From positions 186,001 to 250,000 of the forward strand of contig NZ_AWFH01000034.1 of NCBI RefSeq assembly GCF_000682715.1: DNA of 64,000 nucleotides. The letters run 5' to 3'. A program made the position numbers and the translations under genes. Below, piece after piece: positions 1-9,820 of the stretch. The notes beneath the pieces were generated by a model. It had not been told where the DNA came from and made no database searches. It worked only from the letters and a program-made list of their open reading frames with translations. How positions within the stretch are numbered: position 1 is the stretch's first letter; the number at the start of each line of letters is the position of its first letter. Source of the stretch: Hyphomonas atlantica corrig. (GTDB taxonomy: Bacteria; Pseudomonadota; Alphaproteobacteria; Caulobacterales; Hyphomonadaceae).

Positions 1-240
1 CATAAGTCGCTTTTCAGGTAGAGCGCCAGCAGGAACTCTCATTTCGAAGACTTGGTCATGTGTCTCCAAGCCCTTGTATCGCGCAATCAGACGAACAATG
101 ACGAACGCGGCAATTCCCAAAATTAAACTAAGTACCAAATTCCATACATTGATCACTAGTAGTGGTTGATCGCAGGCCAAGCCCCATTCTTTTGTAGTCG
201 TGCATATGTAAGACGGCACCTTTCCAATTTGCTCCAGCAT
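1..240 (-). CDS. Partial small membrane protein, unknown
   Basis: An uninterrupted minus-strand frame runs from an ATG at 240 off the left edge, giving the first 80 residues (begins MLEQIGKVPSYIC). Residues about 30-52 form one hydrophobic membrane segment (LVLSLILGIAAFVIVRLIA), followed by a charged stretch, so the N-terminal part is probably membrane-anchored. A purine-rich GGGGGAAG lies upstream as ribosome binding site. The stretch is clearly richer in A/T than the gene at 338, which suggests acquired DNA or a lineage-specific gene. I do not recognise the family and the C-terminus is outside the window. Confidence 0.55.
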   Translation of the reverse strand, partial: MLEQIGKVPSYICTTTKEWGLACDQPLLVINVWNLVLSLILGIAAFVIVRLIARYKGLETHDQVFEMRVPAGALPEKRLM

Positions 241-337
241 CCTTGTCTTCCCCCTCATGTAATCTAGTAGTGATCTCTCTCAGTCGGACTATCTAACGAC
301 AAGATAGCAACCGCTTTCAACTAAGGGGCGATACAGA

Positions 338-1198
338 ATGGCGAAAACAGCGTTTCTTGGCCTTGGGGTCATGGGGTTTCACATGGCTGGCCATCTGGCG
401 GCCAAGGGCCATCAGGTGACCGTCTGGAACCGGAGCGAGGCCAAGCGCGGTGACTGGGCGGCCCAGCACAAGGGCGAGGTGGCGAAGAGCCCGGCGGATG
501 CCGCGTTCGGCGCGGAGTTCGTGTTCCTGTGCCTGGGGGATGATCCGGACGTCCGCGACGTGTTCGACCAGCTGGAGCCGAGCCTTGGCGCGGGCATGAT
601 TGTCGTGGACCACACCACTGCGTCTGCCGGACTGGCGCGGGAGCTGGACGAGCGCTGCCGCGTGAAGGGTGCGCGCTTCCTGGACGCGCCGATCAGCGGC
701 GGCGAGGCCGGGGCCATCAATGGCAAGCTGACCATCATGTGCGGCGGCGAGGAGAAGGCGTTCAAATCTGCCGAGCCCGTCATGGCGGCCTATGGCAAGA
801 GCATGACGCTGATCGGTGAGAGCGGCGCGGGCCAACTCGCCAAGTCCGTGAACCAGATCTGTATTGCGGGCATTGTGCAGGGCCTCTCCGAAGGGCTGCA
901 CTTTGCCGAGCAGGCGGGGCTGGACGCGGAGAAAGTGATCGCGGCCATCAGCGGCGGCGCGGCGCAAAGCTGGCAGATGGACAATCGCTGGAAGACGATG
1001 GTCGAGGGGCAATTCGAGCATGGCTTCGCCGTGGACTGGATGCGCAAGGATTTGCGGATCGCGCTGGAGGCGGCGCGGGAGAATGGCGCGAGCCTGCCGC
1101 TGACGGCGACTGTGGACCAATACTACGCCGATGTTCAGGCGATGGGCGGGCAGCGCTGGGATACGTCCAGCCTGATCGCCCGGCTTACGCGGGACTGA
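338..1198 (+). CDS. NAD(P)-dependent beta-hydroxyacid dehydrogenase (3-hydroxyisobutyrate dehydrogenase family)
   Basis: A 286-residue soluble oxidoreductase of the 3-hydroxyisobutyrate/tartronate-semialdehyde/glyoxylate reductase family. The N-terminal Rossmann fold shows GLGVMGFHMAGHL at residues 7-19, the NAD(P) glycine motif. The substrate loop DAPISGGEAGA is near residue 116, and the catalytic lysine lies in GAGQLAKSVNQ near residue 165. Length is typical. A good AAGGGG ribosome site precedes the ATG. It is followed after 6 bases by the DUF389 gene and then a DUF1801 gene, so the three are probably cotranscribed. The exact substrate (3-hydroxyisobutyrate, glyoxylate or succinic semialdehyde) cannot be told from sequence alone. 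A semialdehyde dehydrogenase sits nearby at 2753. Confidence 0.88.
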   Translation: MAKTAFLGLGVMGFHMAGHLAAKGHQVTVWNRSEAKRGDWAAQHKGEVAKSPADAAFGAEFVFLCLGDDPDVRDVFDQLEPSLGAGMIVVDHTTASAGLARELDERCRVKGARFLDAPISGGEAGAINGKLTIMCGGEEKAFKSAEPVMAAYGKSMTLIGESGAGQLAKSVNQICIAGIVQGLSEGLHFAEQAGLDAEKVIAAISGGAAQSWQMDNRWKTMVEGQFEHGFAVDWMRKDLRIALEAARENGASLPLTATVDQYYADVQAMGGQRWDTSSLIARLTRD

Positions 1199-1204
1199 TC
1201 GGCC

Positions 1205-2206
1205 ATGCGCCTGCTTGAAGTTCACCTGCCAGCCGATGACCGGTTCGATACCGTGATCCGTGCCGTGAAGGCCGCGGACCCGATCGACTATTATGTTCAG
1301 AATACAGAACGCAAGGACCGGAAGCTGATCTCCGTCTTCATCCGCGAGGGGACCGGGCAATCGCTGATCGACAACATCCAGACGGCGCTGGAGACGTGTG
1401 ATGATTTCCGCATCACCGTCCTGCCGGTTGAGGCCACGGCCCCGAACATTGAAGAGGCCACTGACCAGAAGGCCCAGAAACAGATTCAGGCCACGCGGGA
1501 AGAGATCTATTCCGATGTTTCCACCGGGGCCCGGCTGGACCGCGACTTCGTCATTATGGTGGTGCTGTCCACCATCGTGGCGGCGATTGGCCTGAACTCC
1601 GATGGCATTGCGGCCGTGATTGGTGCGATGGTGATTGCGCCACTGTTGGGGCCGGTGCTTGGCTTTTCCATGGGCGCTGCGCTGGGAGATTTCAAACTGC
1701 TGAAGCGCGCCTCGGTGACGCTGGCGTCGGGCATCGGCATCGCGCTGCTTTGTGCGTGGCTCTTGTCCTTCGTGTTGCAGATTGATCTTCAGAGCCGGGA
1801 ACTTATGTCCCGCGCAGAAGTGCGGCTGGACGGGCTGGCGCTGGCAATGGCGGCGGGCGGCGCGGCGGCGCTGTCTCTGACGCGTGGACAGGCCTCGGCG
1901 CTTGTCGGCGTCATGGTGGCCGCGGCTCTGTTGCCGCCGGGCGCAGCGCTGGGCCTGTTCGTTGGAACGGGGCACTGGACGCTGGCCATGCGGGCCGGAT
2001 TGCTGTTGGCGCTCAACGTCGTCGCGCTGGTTCTGGCAGCGTTGATCGTGTTCCGGCTGCGGAAGATCCGGCCACGTGCCTGGATCGACCAGAAGAATGC
2101 GCAGCGTGCGGTGTGGATCAATGCGGTCCTGTCCATCCTGTTGTTGACCATCGCCACCGCCCTGATCATCTGGCTGGATCTTGGCTCGGAAGTGTCTGTC
2201 GGCTAG
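1205..2206 (+). CDS. DUF389 family membrane protein
   Basis: A 333-residue protein matching the DUF389/TIGR00341 pattern. A soluble ferredoxin-like N-terminal domain (about residues 1-95) is followed by an acidic linker and about six membrane helices (about 115-325). The helices contain the characteristic IGLNSDGIAAVIGAMVIAPL stretch near residue 127 and a glycine/alanine-rich repeat MAAGGAAALSLTRG. The family is widespread, and its molecular function is not established. The start ATG lies 6 bases after the upstream dehydrogenase stop, indicating translational coupling in one operon. Confidence 0.85.
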   Translation: MRLLEVHLPADDRFDTVIRAVKAADPIDYYVQNTERKDRKLISVFIREGTGQSLIDNIQTALETCDDFRITVLPVEATAPNIEEATDQKAQKQIQATREEIYSDVSTGARLDRDFVIMVVLSTIVAAIGLNSDGIAAVIGAMVIAPLLGPVLGFSMGAALGDFKLLKRASVTLASGIGIALLCAWLLSFVLQIDLQSRELMSRAEVRLDGLALAMAAGGAAALSLTRGQASALVGVMVAAALLPPGAALGLFVGTGHWTLAMRAGLLLALNVVALVLAALIVFRLRKIRPRAWIDQKNAQRAVWINAVLSILLLTIATALIIWLDLGSEVSVG

Positions 2207-2230
2207 GCTTTCCGGGACGGAGAGGCGCGC

Positions 2231-2665
2231 ATGGCGAAGAACGAGAACAAGACCCAGCCGACCGACGTGTCGCCAGCCGATTTCATTGCCAGCGTTGAGC
2301 ATGATCGCAGGCGCGAAGATGCCGAAGTTCTGCTGAAATGGTTTGAGGATGTCACAGGCTACGCGCCGAAAATGTGGGGGCCGAGCCTGATCGGTTATGG
2401 CCGCTATCACTACAAATATGACAGCGGACGCGAGGGCGACATGCTGGTCACGGGCTTTTCCCCGCGCAAGGCCAATCTGGTGATGTATATCATGCCGGGC
2501 TATCGCGACATGAGCGAGAAGCTGGCGCGGTTGGGCAAGCACAAGCTGGGCAAGAGCTGTCTTTACATCAACAAGCTGGCCGACATCGACATGGATGTGC
2601 TGCGGGAGATCGTCGAGGACGGCGTGGCCTACATGAAGGCGAATTATCAGACGTGGGACGCATGA
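2231..2665 (+). CDS. DUF1801 domain protein
   Basis: A 144-residue soluble protein of the DUF1801 (YdhG-like) family. A conserved WGPSLIGYGRYHYKY motif near residue 50, the GFSPRKANLVMYIMPGY segment and the HKLGKSCLYINKLADID segment match the family core. Its biochemical role is unknown. It begins 24 bases after the DUF389 stop with a GGAGAGGCGC ribosome site, so it is probably the last gene of the three-gene operon. Confidence 0.82.
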   Translation: MAKNENKTQPTDVSPADFIASVEHDRRREDAEVLLKWFEDVTGYAPKMWGPSLIGYGRYHYKYDSGREGDMLVTGFSPRKANLVMYIMPGYRDMSEKLARLGKHKLGKSCLYINKLADIDMDVLREIVEDGVAYMKANYQTWDA

Positions 2666-2752
2666 TAGACCACAGTCTGACGGGAATGTGATCGGAACTG
2701 TCTGAGGGGGCGGCCCGTTCAGTCTGGGAACACCAGATTGGAGTATCCCCCG

Positions 2753-4129
<1,377 letters not shown>

Positions 4130-4139
4130 TCAATGCACT

Positions 4140-4165
4140 GGCCCGGCTCATCGCCGGGCCTTTTC
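4140..4165 (+). terminator. Rho-independent terminator
   Basis: A perfect 8-bp stem GGCCCGGC / GCCGGGCC with a 5-base loop is followed by TTTT. It begins 11 bases after the stop of the aldehyde dehydrogenase. Confidence 0.88.
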
Positions 4166-4281
4166 CCACCGCTCGGGTTTACATCTGCCTCAGATCGCCT
4201 AGGTATGGCGTGAGTTCGACAGAGCACCCGTGCGCGCGCCGCGGCCTCTGAAATCCACCTACCAAATCCTGGAGAGAGACC

Positions 4282-4719
4282 ATGACGCAAGTGAAAACGG
4301 GCGATACCGTACACATTCATTACACAGGCACGCTGAATGACGGCACCACATTCGACAGTTCCGAGGGCCGCGAGCCGCTGAGCTTTCAGGTCGGATCCGG
4401 CCAGATCATTCCGGGCCTCGATTCTGCCATTCCGGGCATGACTGTCGGCGACAAGAAGACCGTCAACGTGGCCTGTGACGAAGCCTATGGGCAGGTTAAT
4501 CCGGAAATGACGCAGGCCGTGCCGCGCGCGGACATTCCGGCTGACATCCCGCTGGAAACCGGCACCCGCCTTCAGATGCAGACGCAGAACGGACAGGTCA
4601 TCCCGGTCACGGTTACCGCGGTTGACGACAGCACGGTGACGCTGGACGCGAACCATCCGCTGGCCGGTCAGGACCTGACCTTCAACATCGAACTGGTGAA
4701 GATCGACGCAGCGGCGTAG
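4282..4719 (+). CDS. FKBP-type peptidyl-prolyl isomerase (SlyD-like)
   Basis: A 145-residue cytosolic cis-trans prolyl isomerase and chaperone. The N-terminal HYTGTLNDGTTFDSS and the IIPGLDSAIPGM motif belong to the FKBP fold, and an insert-in-flap domain occupies about residues 70-125 as in SlyD. The metal-binding His/Cys-rich tail of E. coli SlyD is absent. A GGAGAGAG ribosome site precedes the ATG. It stands alone between two terminators (4140 and 4743), so it is monocistronic. Confidence 0.9.
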   Translation: MTQVKTGDTVHIHYTGTLNDGTTFDSSEGREPLSFQVGSGQIIPGLDSAIPGMTVGDKKTVNVACDEAYGQVNPEMTQAVPRADIPADIPLETGTRLQMQTQNGQVIPVTVTAVDDSTVTLDANHPLAGQDLTFNIELVKIDAAA

Positions 4720-4742
4720 TTTTCCCCGCATCAGACTTAAAG

Positions 4743-4780
4743 ACGGCGGCGTTCCAAAGAGGAGCGCCGCCGTTTTCGTT
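4743..4780 (+). terminator. Rho-independent terminator
   Basis: A 9-bp perfect stem ACGGCGGCG / CGCCGCCGT with a 13-base loop is followed by a T-rich tract (TTTTCGTTT). It lies 24 bases after the FKBP stop. Confidence 0.88.
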
Positions 4781-4852
4781 TCAGGCAGCACATTTGCCCG
4801 GACTGGCGAGGCCATCCGGTGAGGTGTGACTGAGTTCAGATGAAAATCCGTG

Positions 4853-5215
4853 TCAGGACGTGTCGTGCAGGATGAATGGGGCCGTCGCTGCAATTTGGGT
4901 CTGCGGAGCCCCGGCCCATGCGCCATGTACGGTTTCCAAATGTGCCATGTCATCGACAATGGTCTCAGGCAGGTCGCTCCAACGCGAAGGGCGCTGCCAT
5001 GCCGGAACAGCAGGCGGCGTATACCGGTAGCGGCCGGGATTTGGCGCATCAGCCATCGCCTGAATGGTAAGATTGCCACAGCGGTCGATGCGAATGAGAA
5101 CAACGCGGCGCGTTCGTTTCTGCCAAGCGGTAAGCCGGCGCAGATTGAGCCACAGGACCGGCCAGAACAGGGGCCAGACAAAGGCGTAGTATCGAAGATG
5201 ACGCGGCTCAATCAT
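4853..5215 (-). CDS. Small conserved-looking hypothetical membrane protein
   Basis: A 120-residue frame starting MIEPRHLRYYAFVWPLFWP. An aromatic hydrophobic segment near residues 8-27 probably inserts in the membrane and is followed by a basic stretch (QKRTRRVV). The rest is soluble, with a proline-rich middle. I placed the start at the ATG at 5215; the open frame continues upstream to 5434 but would run into the flavodoxin gene. It lies 103 bases downstream of the flavodoxin-like gene on the same strand. I do not recognise a named family. A 383-residue frame in another phase over the same bases looks spurious. Confidence 0.55.
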   Translation of the reverse strand: MIEPRHLRYYAFVWPLFWPVLWLNLRRLTAWQKRTRRVVLIRIDRCGNLTIQAMADAPNPGRYRYTPPAVPAWQRPSRWSDLPETIVDDMAHLETVHGAWAGAPQTQIAATAPFILHDTS

Positions 5216-5318
5216 GGCGCTGACTATAGGCCGGGTTCGGACGGTGTGGGATGAGTTTATTTTTTGCGCAATGATTTCAAGGCGAATTACCCATGAAAGT
5301 GGGGATAGGGCGGGATAT

Positions 5319-5804
5319 TCAGAACACGCCCATTTCAATTCCTGCGCCCAGGGCGGCGCCAAGCTCCCGGCATTTGGCAAGGTCTGCGTCAGGGATGGTT
5401 TTCTCTGCCAGGATCTCAGCTTCGGTTTGCGCATGCGTGCAGATGATCAGGGGCGGCTGCACCTGTTTCAGGCGCCAGCCCGTGGCGATGCGTGCGGCCT
5501 GTTTCGCGGCATTTTCCCCGTCAGAGCCGGCACAGATCATCAGGCCATAGGCGCGGCCTTCGATCTTGCCCAGAACCGGATAGTAGCAGCGGTCAAAGAA
5601 TTCCTTCATCGCGCCAGACAGGGCGGCGAGGTTTTCCGGCGCTGCGAAAAGATAGCCGTCTGCGCTCAACAGGTCTTCCGGCCCGGTATCTTCGGCGCGC
5701 TTCAGCAATGTGTCCGTCTCTGCGCCCGCGGCGTCGGCAGCGGCCTCTGCCATCTGGCGCGTGCCGCCTGTGCGGGAATGATAGATGATGAGCAGCTTGG
5801 TCAT
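5319..5804 (-). CDS. Flavodoxin-fold NAD(P)H oxidoreductase-like protein
   Basis: A 161-residue flavodoxin-like protein (TKLLIIYHSRTGGTRQMAEA). The SRTGGTRQ loop near residue 9 is the FMN phosphate-binding motif. APENLAALSGAMKEFFDRCYY resembles the NADPH-dependent FMN reductase core. It probably binds FMN and transfers electrons; the partner is unknown. The ATG at 5804 has GGGG just upstream, so I prefer it to an ATG at 5819. The gene upstream at 5846 is an AraC-type regulator on the same strand, a possible operon. Confidence 0.78.
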   Translation of the reverse strand: MTKLLIIYHSRTGGTRQMAEAAADAAGAETDTLLKRAEDTGPEDLLSADGYLFAAPENLAALSGAMKEFFDRCYYPVLGKIEGRAYGLMICAGSDGENAAKQAARIATGWRLKQVQPPLIICTHAQTEAEILAEKTIPDADLAKCRELGAALGAGIEMGVF

Positions 5805-5845
5805 ACCCCTACATTCCAAGCCTCACCGCCTTCGGCAAGGTCGGA

Positions 5846-6811
5846 TCAGCCGTCTCGCGCATCAAACCGCTGGCGATAGGCAAGCGGCGAGGTGCCCGAA
5901 ACCTGGCGGAAGACAGCGCGGAATGTGTCGGTGGCGCCAAAGCCACATTGATGGGCAATGTCTGCAGGATCCATCTGGGTAGATTCCAGCAAGCTCATGG
6001 CTCTGAACACTCTTTCACTGCGCAGCCATTTGAGCGGTGTGGTTCCAGTGCCGTCGCGAAAGCGCCGGAGGAATGTCCGATCGCTCATGCCGGCATGTTG
6101 GGCCAGTTCGGTCACGGTCAAGGGTTTGTCCAGATTCTCGCGGGCCCAATCCAGGACAGACGCAATCGATGTGCCTGGCCGTTCCTGTATCGGGGCTTCA
6201 ACATATTGGGACTGGCCTCCATCCCGATGAGGGGGCGCAACCAGGCTGCGGGCAATTTTGTTCGCGATGGCCGAGCCGTGGTCACACCGAATGACGTGAA
6301 GGCTCGCATCAATTGCAGCGCTGCTGCCAGCGGATGTGATGATGTTGGCATCGTGGACGTAGAGCACGTCTTCCTGCGTCTCGATCAGGGGAAACCGGTC
6401 TCTCATCATCGGCAGGTAGCGCCAATGTGTTGTCGCGCGTCGCCCATCCAGCAAGCCGGCATGTGCGAACACGAACGCGCCGCTGCAATAGGAAACGAGT
6501 CGTGCCCCCCGCTCATGAGCCGAGATCAGGGCATTCTGGATTTCGGCCGGAGGGGGCTCTCCGACATTGCGCCACCCCGGAACGATAATGGTGTCCGCGT
6601 CCTGCAGGCTGTCCAGCCCGTAAGGCGAGGTAAGCGTGAATCCCCCCACAGCCCGGGATACGTTTTCTGAACAGACTACCCGGAAATCGTACCAGTCGGT
6701 GTCGAGTTCCGGCCGGGACCAGCCAAATATCTCTGCCGCAATGCCGAATTCGAGCGGCCACAGCCCCTCATACGCAAGCGCGACGATACAATGAGGGGCC
6801 TGTTGGGTCAT
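5846..6811 (-). CDS. GlxA/FtrA-type AraC family transcriptional regulator
   Basis: A 321-residue regulator. The N-terminal half is a DJ-1/PfpI-like domain (CSGAFVFAHAGLLDGRRATTHW around residue 120 carries the nucleophile-elbow-like Cys). The C-terminal ~100 residues are an AraC DNA-binding domain with two helix-turn-helix motifs (TVTELAQHAGMSDRTFLRRF and PADIAHQCGFGATDTFRAVF). I prefer the ATG at 6811; a TTG at 6847 would add 12 residues. It is divergent from the TPR-like gene at 6937 and may control that gene or the downstream flavodoxin. The target is unknown. Confidence 0.87.
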   Translation of the reverse strand: MTQQAPHCIVALAYEGLWPLEFGIAAEIFGWSRPELDTDWYDFRVVCSENVSRAVGGFTLTSPYGLDSLQDADTIIVPGWRNVGEPPPAEIQNALISAHERGARLVSYCSGAFVFAHAGLLDGRRATTHWRYLPMMRDRFPLIETQEDVLYVHDANIITSAGSSAAIDASLHVIRCDHGSAIANKIARSLVAPPHRDGGQSQYVEAPIQERPGTSIASVLDWARENLDKPLTVTELAQHAGMSDRTFLRRFRDGTGTTPLKWLRSERVFRAMSLLESTQMDPADIAHQCGFGATDTFRAVFRQVSGTSPLAYRQRFDARDG

Positions 6812-6936
6812 GTCTGGCAAGCGCGCCTCCGATTTGGCGGAAATCAACCATATATTGTCATTATTGCCAATTCGGTTCGGTCAGGCAATCCCCTAGGTTT
6901 TGGTCTTCCAACAAAAAGGCACAGGAGTCCGGACCG

Positions 6937-7533
6937 ATGAATTGGAGACAAATTTTGCTCAAGACAGGTGGGCTCTGCAGTGTCGCAGCGGCTCTGGCCA
7001 CGCAAGCCGCGATCGCAGACCCCGCAGGCGTGTATGTGCGTTCACTGATGGGAGAGGCGTCGCATGTGGAGAGGTGCTTCGATGCGGTCCAGAAGCCTGG
7101 AGCGGCTGGTCTGCGGGGCATAGAGGCGTGTACGGAGCTTGTGGAGGGCGATCCGCCGCGTGACCGATTGCTCATGGCGGGGCTGACCAATCGGGCAATA
7201 CTCTACCGGCGCGCGGGGCAGCTCGACCTGGCACAGCAAGACTGCGTCCGCGCACTGGCTTATCATGATGCGGGGGCGGACACGGCGACAAGCTGCGCGG
7301 CAGTCTATCTTAGCTCCGGCAAGCCCGAATTGGCCTTGCGGGTGCTGACTGAATCCGAGGCACCGGCCTCGGAAAACCGCGCGCAGTATTTCCACAATCT
7401 GGCGCTCGCCCATCATGATCTCGGGCAATATGCGCTTGCCTATGAAGCGATGGAGCGTGCCCTCGACGCTGAGCCGGGTTTTGCTCCGACCGTTGAGCTG
7501 AAGGCGTTGTATCGCGTAGAGGCGGCAAACTGA
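6937..7533 (+). CDS. Secreted TPR-like hypothetical protein
   Basis: A 198-residue protein with an N-terminal signal peptide (basic NWRQILLK, then a hydrophobic run ending near ALATQAAIA-DP). It is followed by tetratricopeptide-like helical pairs, for example NRAILYRRAGQLDLAQQDCVRAL and NLALAHHDLGQYALAYEAMERALDAEP. It probably acts in the periplasm as a protein-interaction scaffold. Scattered Cys residues may form disulfides. It is divergent from the AraC-type regulator. I see no specific family assignment. Confidence 0.75.
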   Translation: MNWRQILLKTGGLCSVAAALATQAAIADPAGVYVRSLMGEASHVERCFDAVQKPGAAGLRGIEACTELVEGDPPRDRLLMAGLTNRAILYRRAGQLDLAQQDCVRALAYHDAGADTATSCAAVYLSSGKPELALRVLTESEAPASENRAQYFHNLALAHHDLGQYALAYEAMERALDAEPGFAPTVELKALYRVEAAN

Positions 7534-7568
7534 AAAAAGGCCGGTGCGGGAGGGGGACCGCACCGGCC
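7533..7568 (-). terminator. Rho-independent terminator for the minus-strand gene
   Basis: An 11-bp perfect stem GGCCGGTGCGG / CCGCACCGGCC with an 8-base loop. On the minus strand it is followed by six T, so it ends transcription from the gene at 7585-8139. It may also weakly stop the convergent gene at 6937. Confidence 0.85.
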
Positions 7569-7584
7569 AGCTCAAGGCGGCGGG

Positions 7585-8139
7585 TTAGCCGGCCTTGTGC
7601 CATTCGAATTTCGCGAACGGCGCATCCACCGGCGTTTGTGCGAGGTGGTTTGTGTAGTTCGAGATCGTCTTCTGGGCGACGCCGAGCACGACTTCGAGGA
7701 TCTGTCGCTGGGTGTAGCCTGCATCGAGGAAGGCTTTCACAGCGGCGTCGTCGACATTGCCGCGATTGCGTACGACGCTGAGCGTGAAGGTGCGCAGCGC
7801 TTCCAGCTTGTCGCTTGGCAGGGGCGTTTCGTTGCGCAGGGCGTCTGTGATGTCCTGGCTAACCCCCATGCTGCCTGCGATCGCGGTGTGCGCGGGAACG
7901 CAATAGTGGCAGCTATGCTCGACATTGATGGCTTGCCACACCACGGTCAGCTCGTCCTTGTCGAAGCTGGACGCCTGGAACAGATCGCCGAGTTCCTTGT
8001 AGGCTTTCAGCAGGCCCGGCGCTTCGGCCATGACGGCGTAGAGGTTCGGGACGATGCCCATGCTTTTCTTGGCGCCAGCGAGGATCTCGCGGCTTTCTGT
8101 GGGGGCGGTGTCTTCGGTGTGGAGGGTGAAATCGGTCAT
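7585..8139 (-). CDS. AhpD/carboxymuconolactone decarboxylase-family protein
   Basis: A 184-residue all-helical protein of the AhpD-like (CMD) superfamily. The conserved EHSCHYCVPAHTAI motif near residue 78 has the Cys-x-x-Cys pair plus His expected of AhpD-type alkylhydroperoxidases. A peroxidase or redox role is therefore likely, though many members have unknown substrates. The ATG at 8139 has GGAG 9 bases upstream; longer in-frame extensions run across the divergent promoter and are not credible. It is divergent from a TetR gene at 8296 with a perfect 16-bp palindrome between them, so it is probably the regulated target. Confidence 0.88.
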   Translation of the reverse strand: MTDFTLHTEDTAPTESREILAGAKKSMGIVPNLYAVMAEAPGLLKAYKELGDLFQASSFDKDELTVVWQAINVEHSCHYCVPAHTAIAGSMGVSQDITDALRNETPLPSDKLEALRTFTLSVVRNRGNVDDAAVKAFLDAGYTQRQILEVVLGVAQKTISNYTNHLAQTPVDAPFAKFEWHKAG

Positions 8140-8228
8140 CTGGGGGGCTCCTTGCGTTGAGTGTTTGTGTGCCCGTTCGTCGGGGCCCACCTCATCTGGG
8201 AGGCCGCGCCGCGAAACCAAGATCTTTT

Positions 8229-8244
8229 TTGAGTGATCACTCAA
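8229..8244. promoter_or_regulatory. Candidate TetR operator (perfect 16-bp palindrome)
   Basis: TTGAGTGATCACTCAA reads the same on both strands. It lies in the intergenic region between the divergent AhpD-like gene (start 8139) and the TetR gene (start 8296). Perfect palindromes of this length at this position are typical autoregulatory TetR sites. Confidence 0.65.
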
Positions 8245-8295
8245 ATGTGAGCGGCGGGGCAAGACAAGCGCGCCTGAAGGCCCTATCTTGAGGGC

Positions 8296-8898
8296 ATGAC
8301 ACGTATGCCTGCCTATGACCGGGATGCCGCGCTGGAGGCCGCCGTTCGCCTGTTCTGGTCGAAGGGCTATCACGCGACATCGCTGAAGGATCTCGAAGCC
8401 GCGCTGAACATGCGGCCGGGCAGCATCTATGCCGCCTTCAAGAGCAAGCAGGCGCTGTTCCTTGCGGCGATGGAGCGATATTTCGAAAAGATGCAGGCTG
8501 GCTTTCGCGCGCATATGGAAGGGGTGGACGTGCCTCTTGCGGGGTTGACCAGCTTCCTGCGGGCCTATGCCGAAGATGCGCCCGGCGCGCGGGTGCATGC
8601 TTGCTTGCTGCTCAAGACCCTGCTGGAAGCCACGGCGACCGATTCAGAGATTTCAGGCCCTGCGCGGGACTATCTGAACCGGATGAAGGCTGAGTTCGAG
8701 GCAGGATTCAACGCGGCGAAGGAAGCCGGGGATTTGCCGCACACGGCGGATGCAGCCCGGCTGGCCCGGCGTTACCAGGCTGCGCTGACCGCCCTGCAGA
8801 TTGAGCTGCAACGGGGGCTGTCCGGCGCAGAGCTGACAGCCTTTGTGGATGATTTGATCGAGCCGTTCGAGCAATTGGCGCGCGAGGACGCCAGCTGA
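8296..8898 (+). CDS. TetR family transcriptional regulator
   Basis: A 200-residue repressor. The N-terminal helix-turn-helix is clear (AALEAAVRLFWSKGYHATSLKDLEAALNM then GSIYAAFKSKQALF, residues about 10-52). The rest is a ligand-binding helical domain with VHACLLLKTLLEATATD, the TetR_C subtype often seen with peroxidase and oxidoreductase targets. It probably represses the divergent AhpD-like gene and itself through the palindrome at 8229. Its stop lies 4 bases from the convergent gene at 8903. Confidence 0.9.
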   Translation: MTRMPAYDRDAALEAAVRLFWSKGYHATSLKDLEAALNMRPGSIYAAFKSKQALFLAAMERYFEKMQAGFRAHMEGVDVPLAGLTSFLRAYAEDAPGARVHACLLLKTLLEATATDSEISGPARDYLNRMKAEFEAGFNAAKEAGDLPHTADAARLARRYQAALTALQIELQRGLSGAELTAFVDDLIEPFEQLAREDAS

Positions 8899-8902
8899 CG
8901 GA

Positions 8903-9760
8903 TCATTCTGCCGGGACAGGCGTGAGCGCCTCTTTCCAGTCATCCATTGCGTGGCGATTGTCATGGTCCCAAGGGTGGAAGCCGGGCTTGAACCAGGACA
9001 GCCAGACCTTCCAGCCGCGTCCGAACAGGGCCGGTTTCTTCCAGAGGAATTCCTTCACGGCCCGGTCGGCCTCTTCGCGCGTATAGCCGTCAGCCTCCAG
9101 CAGCATGGCGGAGAAATTGGCGATATTGGCGGTGAAGTGTTTCGTGATCAGCAGCATGGACAGGCTGCGCCGGAAATAGCGCTTCAGCGAAGGCCACCCT
9201 TTGGTGACCTCAAGGAACACGTCGTAGGCGACGGCCTTGTGTTCGGTCTCTTCCATGGCATGCCAGCGCCAGAGGCGTTCCAGCGCCGGGTCGGTCTGGC
9301 TGAAGATCGGTACACCGTCAATGTCGGCATCGAACATTAAATCGGCCATCATTGAGGTGAAATGCTCCAGACAGATCGTGGCCATCAGCATGCGCATCGG
9401 CCCACCGGCGCGGCCGAAATTTACCCGCTCCAACACCTCCGCTTCGATGTCAGCGACGGGGTATTTCTCGCGGTCGATCTTGTTGTTCAGCAAATGGTGT
9501 TCACGCGAATGAATGGCTTCCTGCGTGATGAAGTCCTGCACATCGTCGGCCAGCTTGCCCGAAACCTCTCCGCGATACGCCTTTACCGCGTCCATGAACA
9601 TGCGCTCGCCCTCCGGGAAGGTCAGCGACATGGCGTTGTAAACGGCGGTGGCGACGGGGTTCCCGTCCAGCCAGGGGCGGCCATCCTCCGCGGCGGTCAT
9701 GTCAAAGCGCAGATTGCGCGGCTGGATCGTGATGTCTTCGGGGGTGCGTTTGCGCGTCAT
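8903..9760 (-). CDS. COG3687-type metal-dependent hydrolase-like protein
   Basis: A 285-residue protein starting MTRKRTPEDITIQPRNLRF. It fits the predicted metal-dependent hydrolase family (PF10118 type). Conserved acidic/His clusters are QEAIHSREHHLLNN, CLEHFTSMMADL and WHAMEETEHKAVAYDVF, resembling a di-metal ferritin-like helical bundle. Activity is not established for the family. I used the ATG at 9760; the open frame extends to 9856 through the divergent promoter. A TetR gene diverges from it at 9829 and is the likely regulator. Confidence 0.83.
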   Translation of the reverse strand: MTRKRTPEDITIQPRNLRFDMTAAEDGRPWLDGNPVATAVYNAMSLTFPEGERMFMDAVKAYRGEVSGKLADDVQDFITQEAIHSREHHLLNNKIDREKYPVADIEAEVLERVNFGRAGGPMRMLMATICLEHFTSMMADLMFDADIDGVPIFSQTDPALERLWRWHAMEETEHKAVAYDVFLEVTKGWPSLKRYFRRSLSMLLITKHFTANIANFSAMLLEADGYTREEADRAVKEFLWKKPALFGRGWKVWLSWFKPGFHPWDHDNRHAMDDWKEALTPVPAE

Positions 9761-9820
9761 TGTGTTTACTGCTTTCTGGTACAGAACTGGCAATCGTCTT
9801 GTCGCAACAGGTAACACTAC

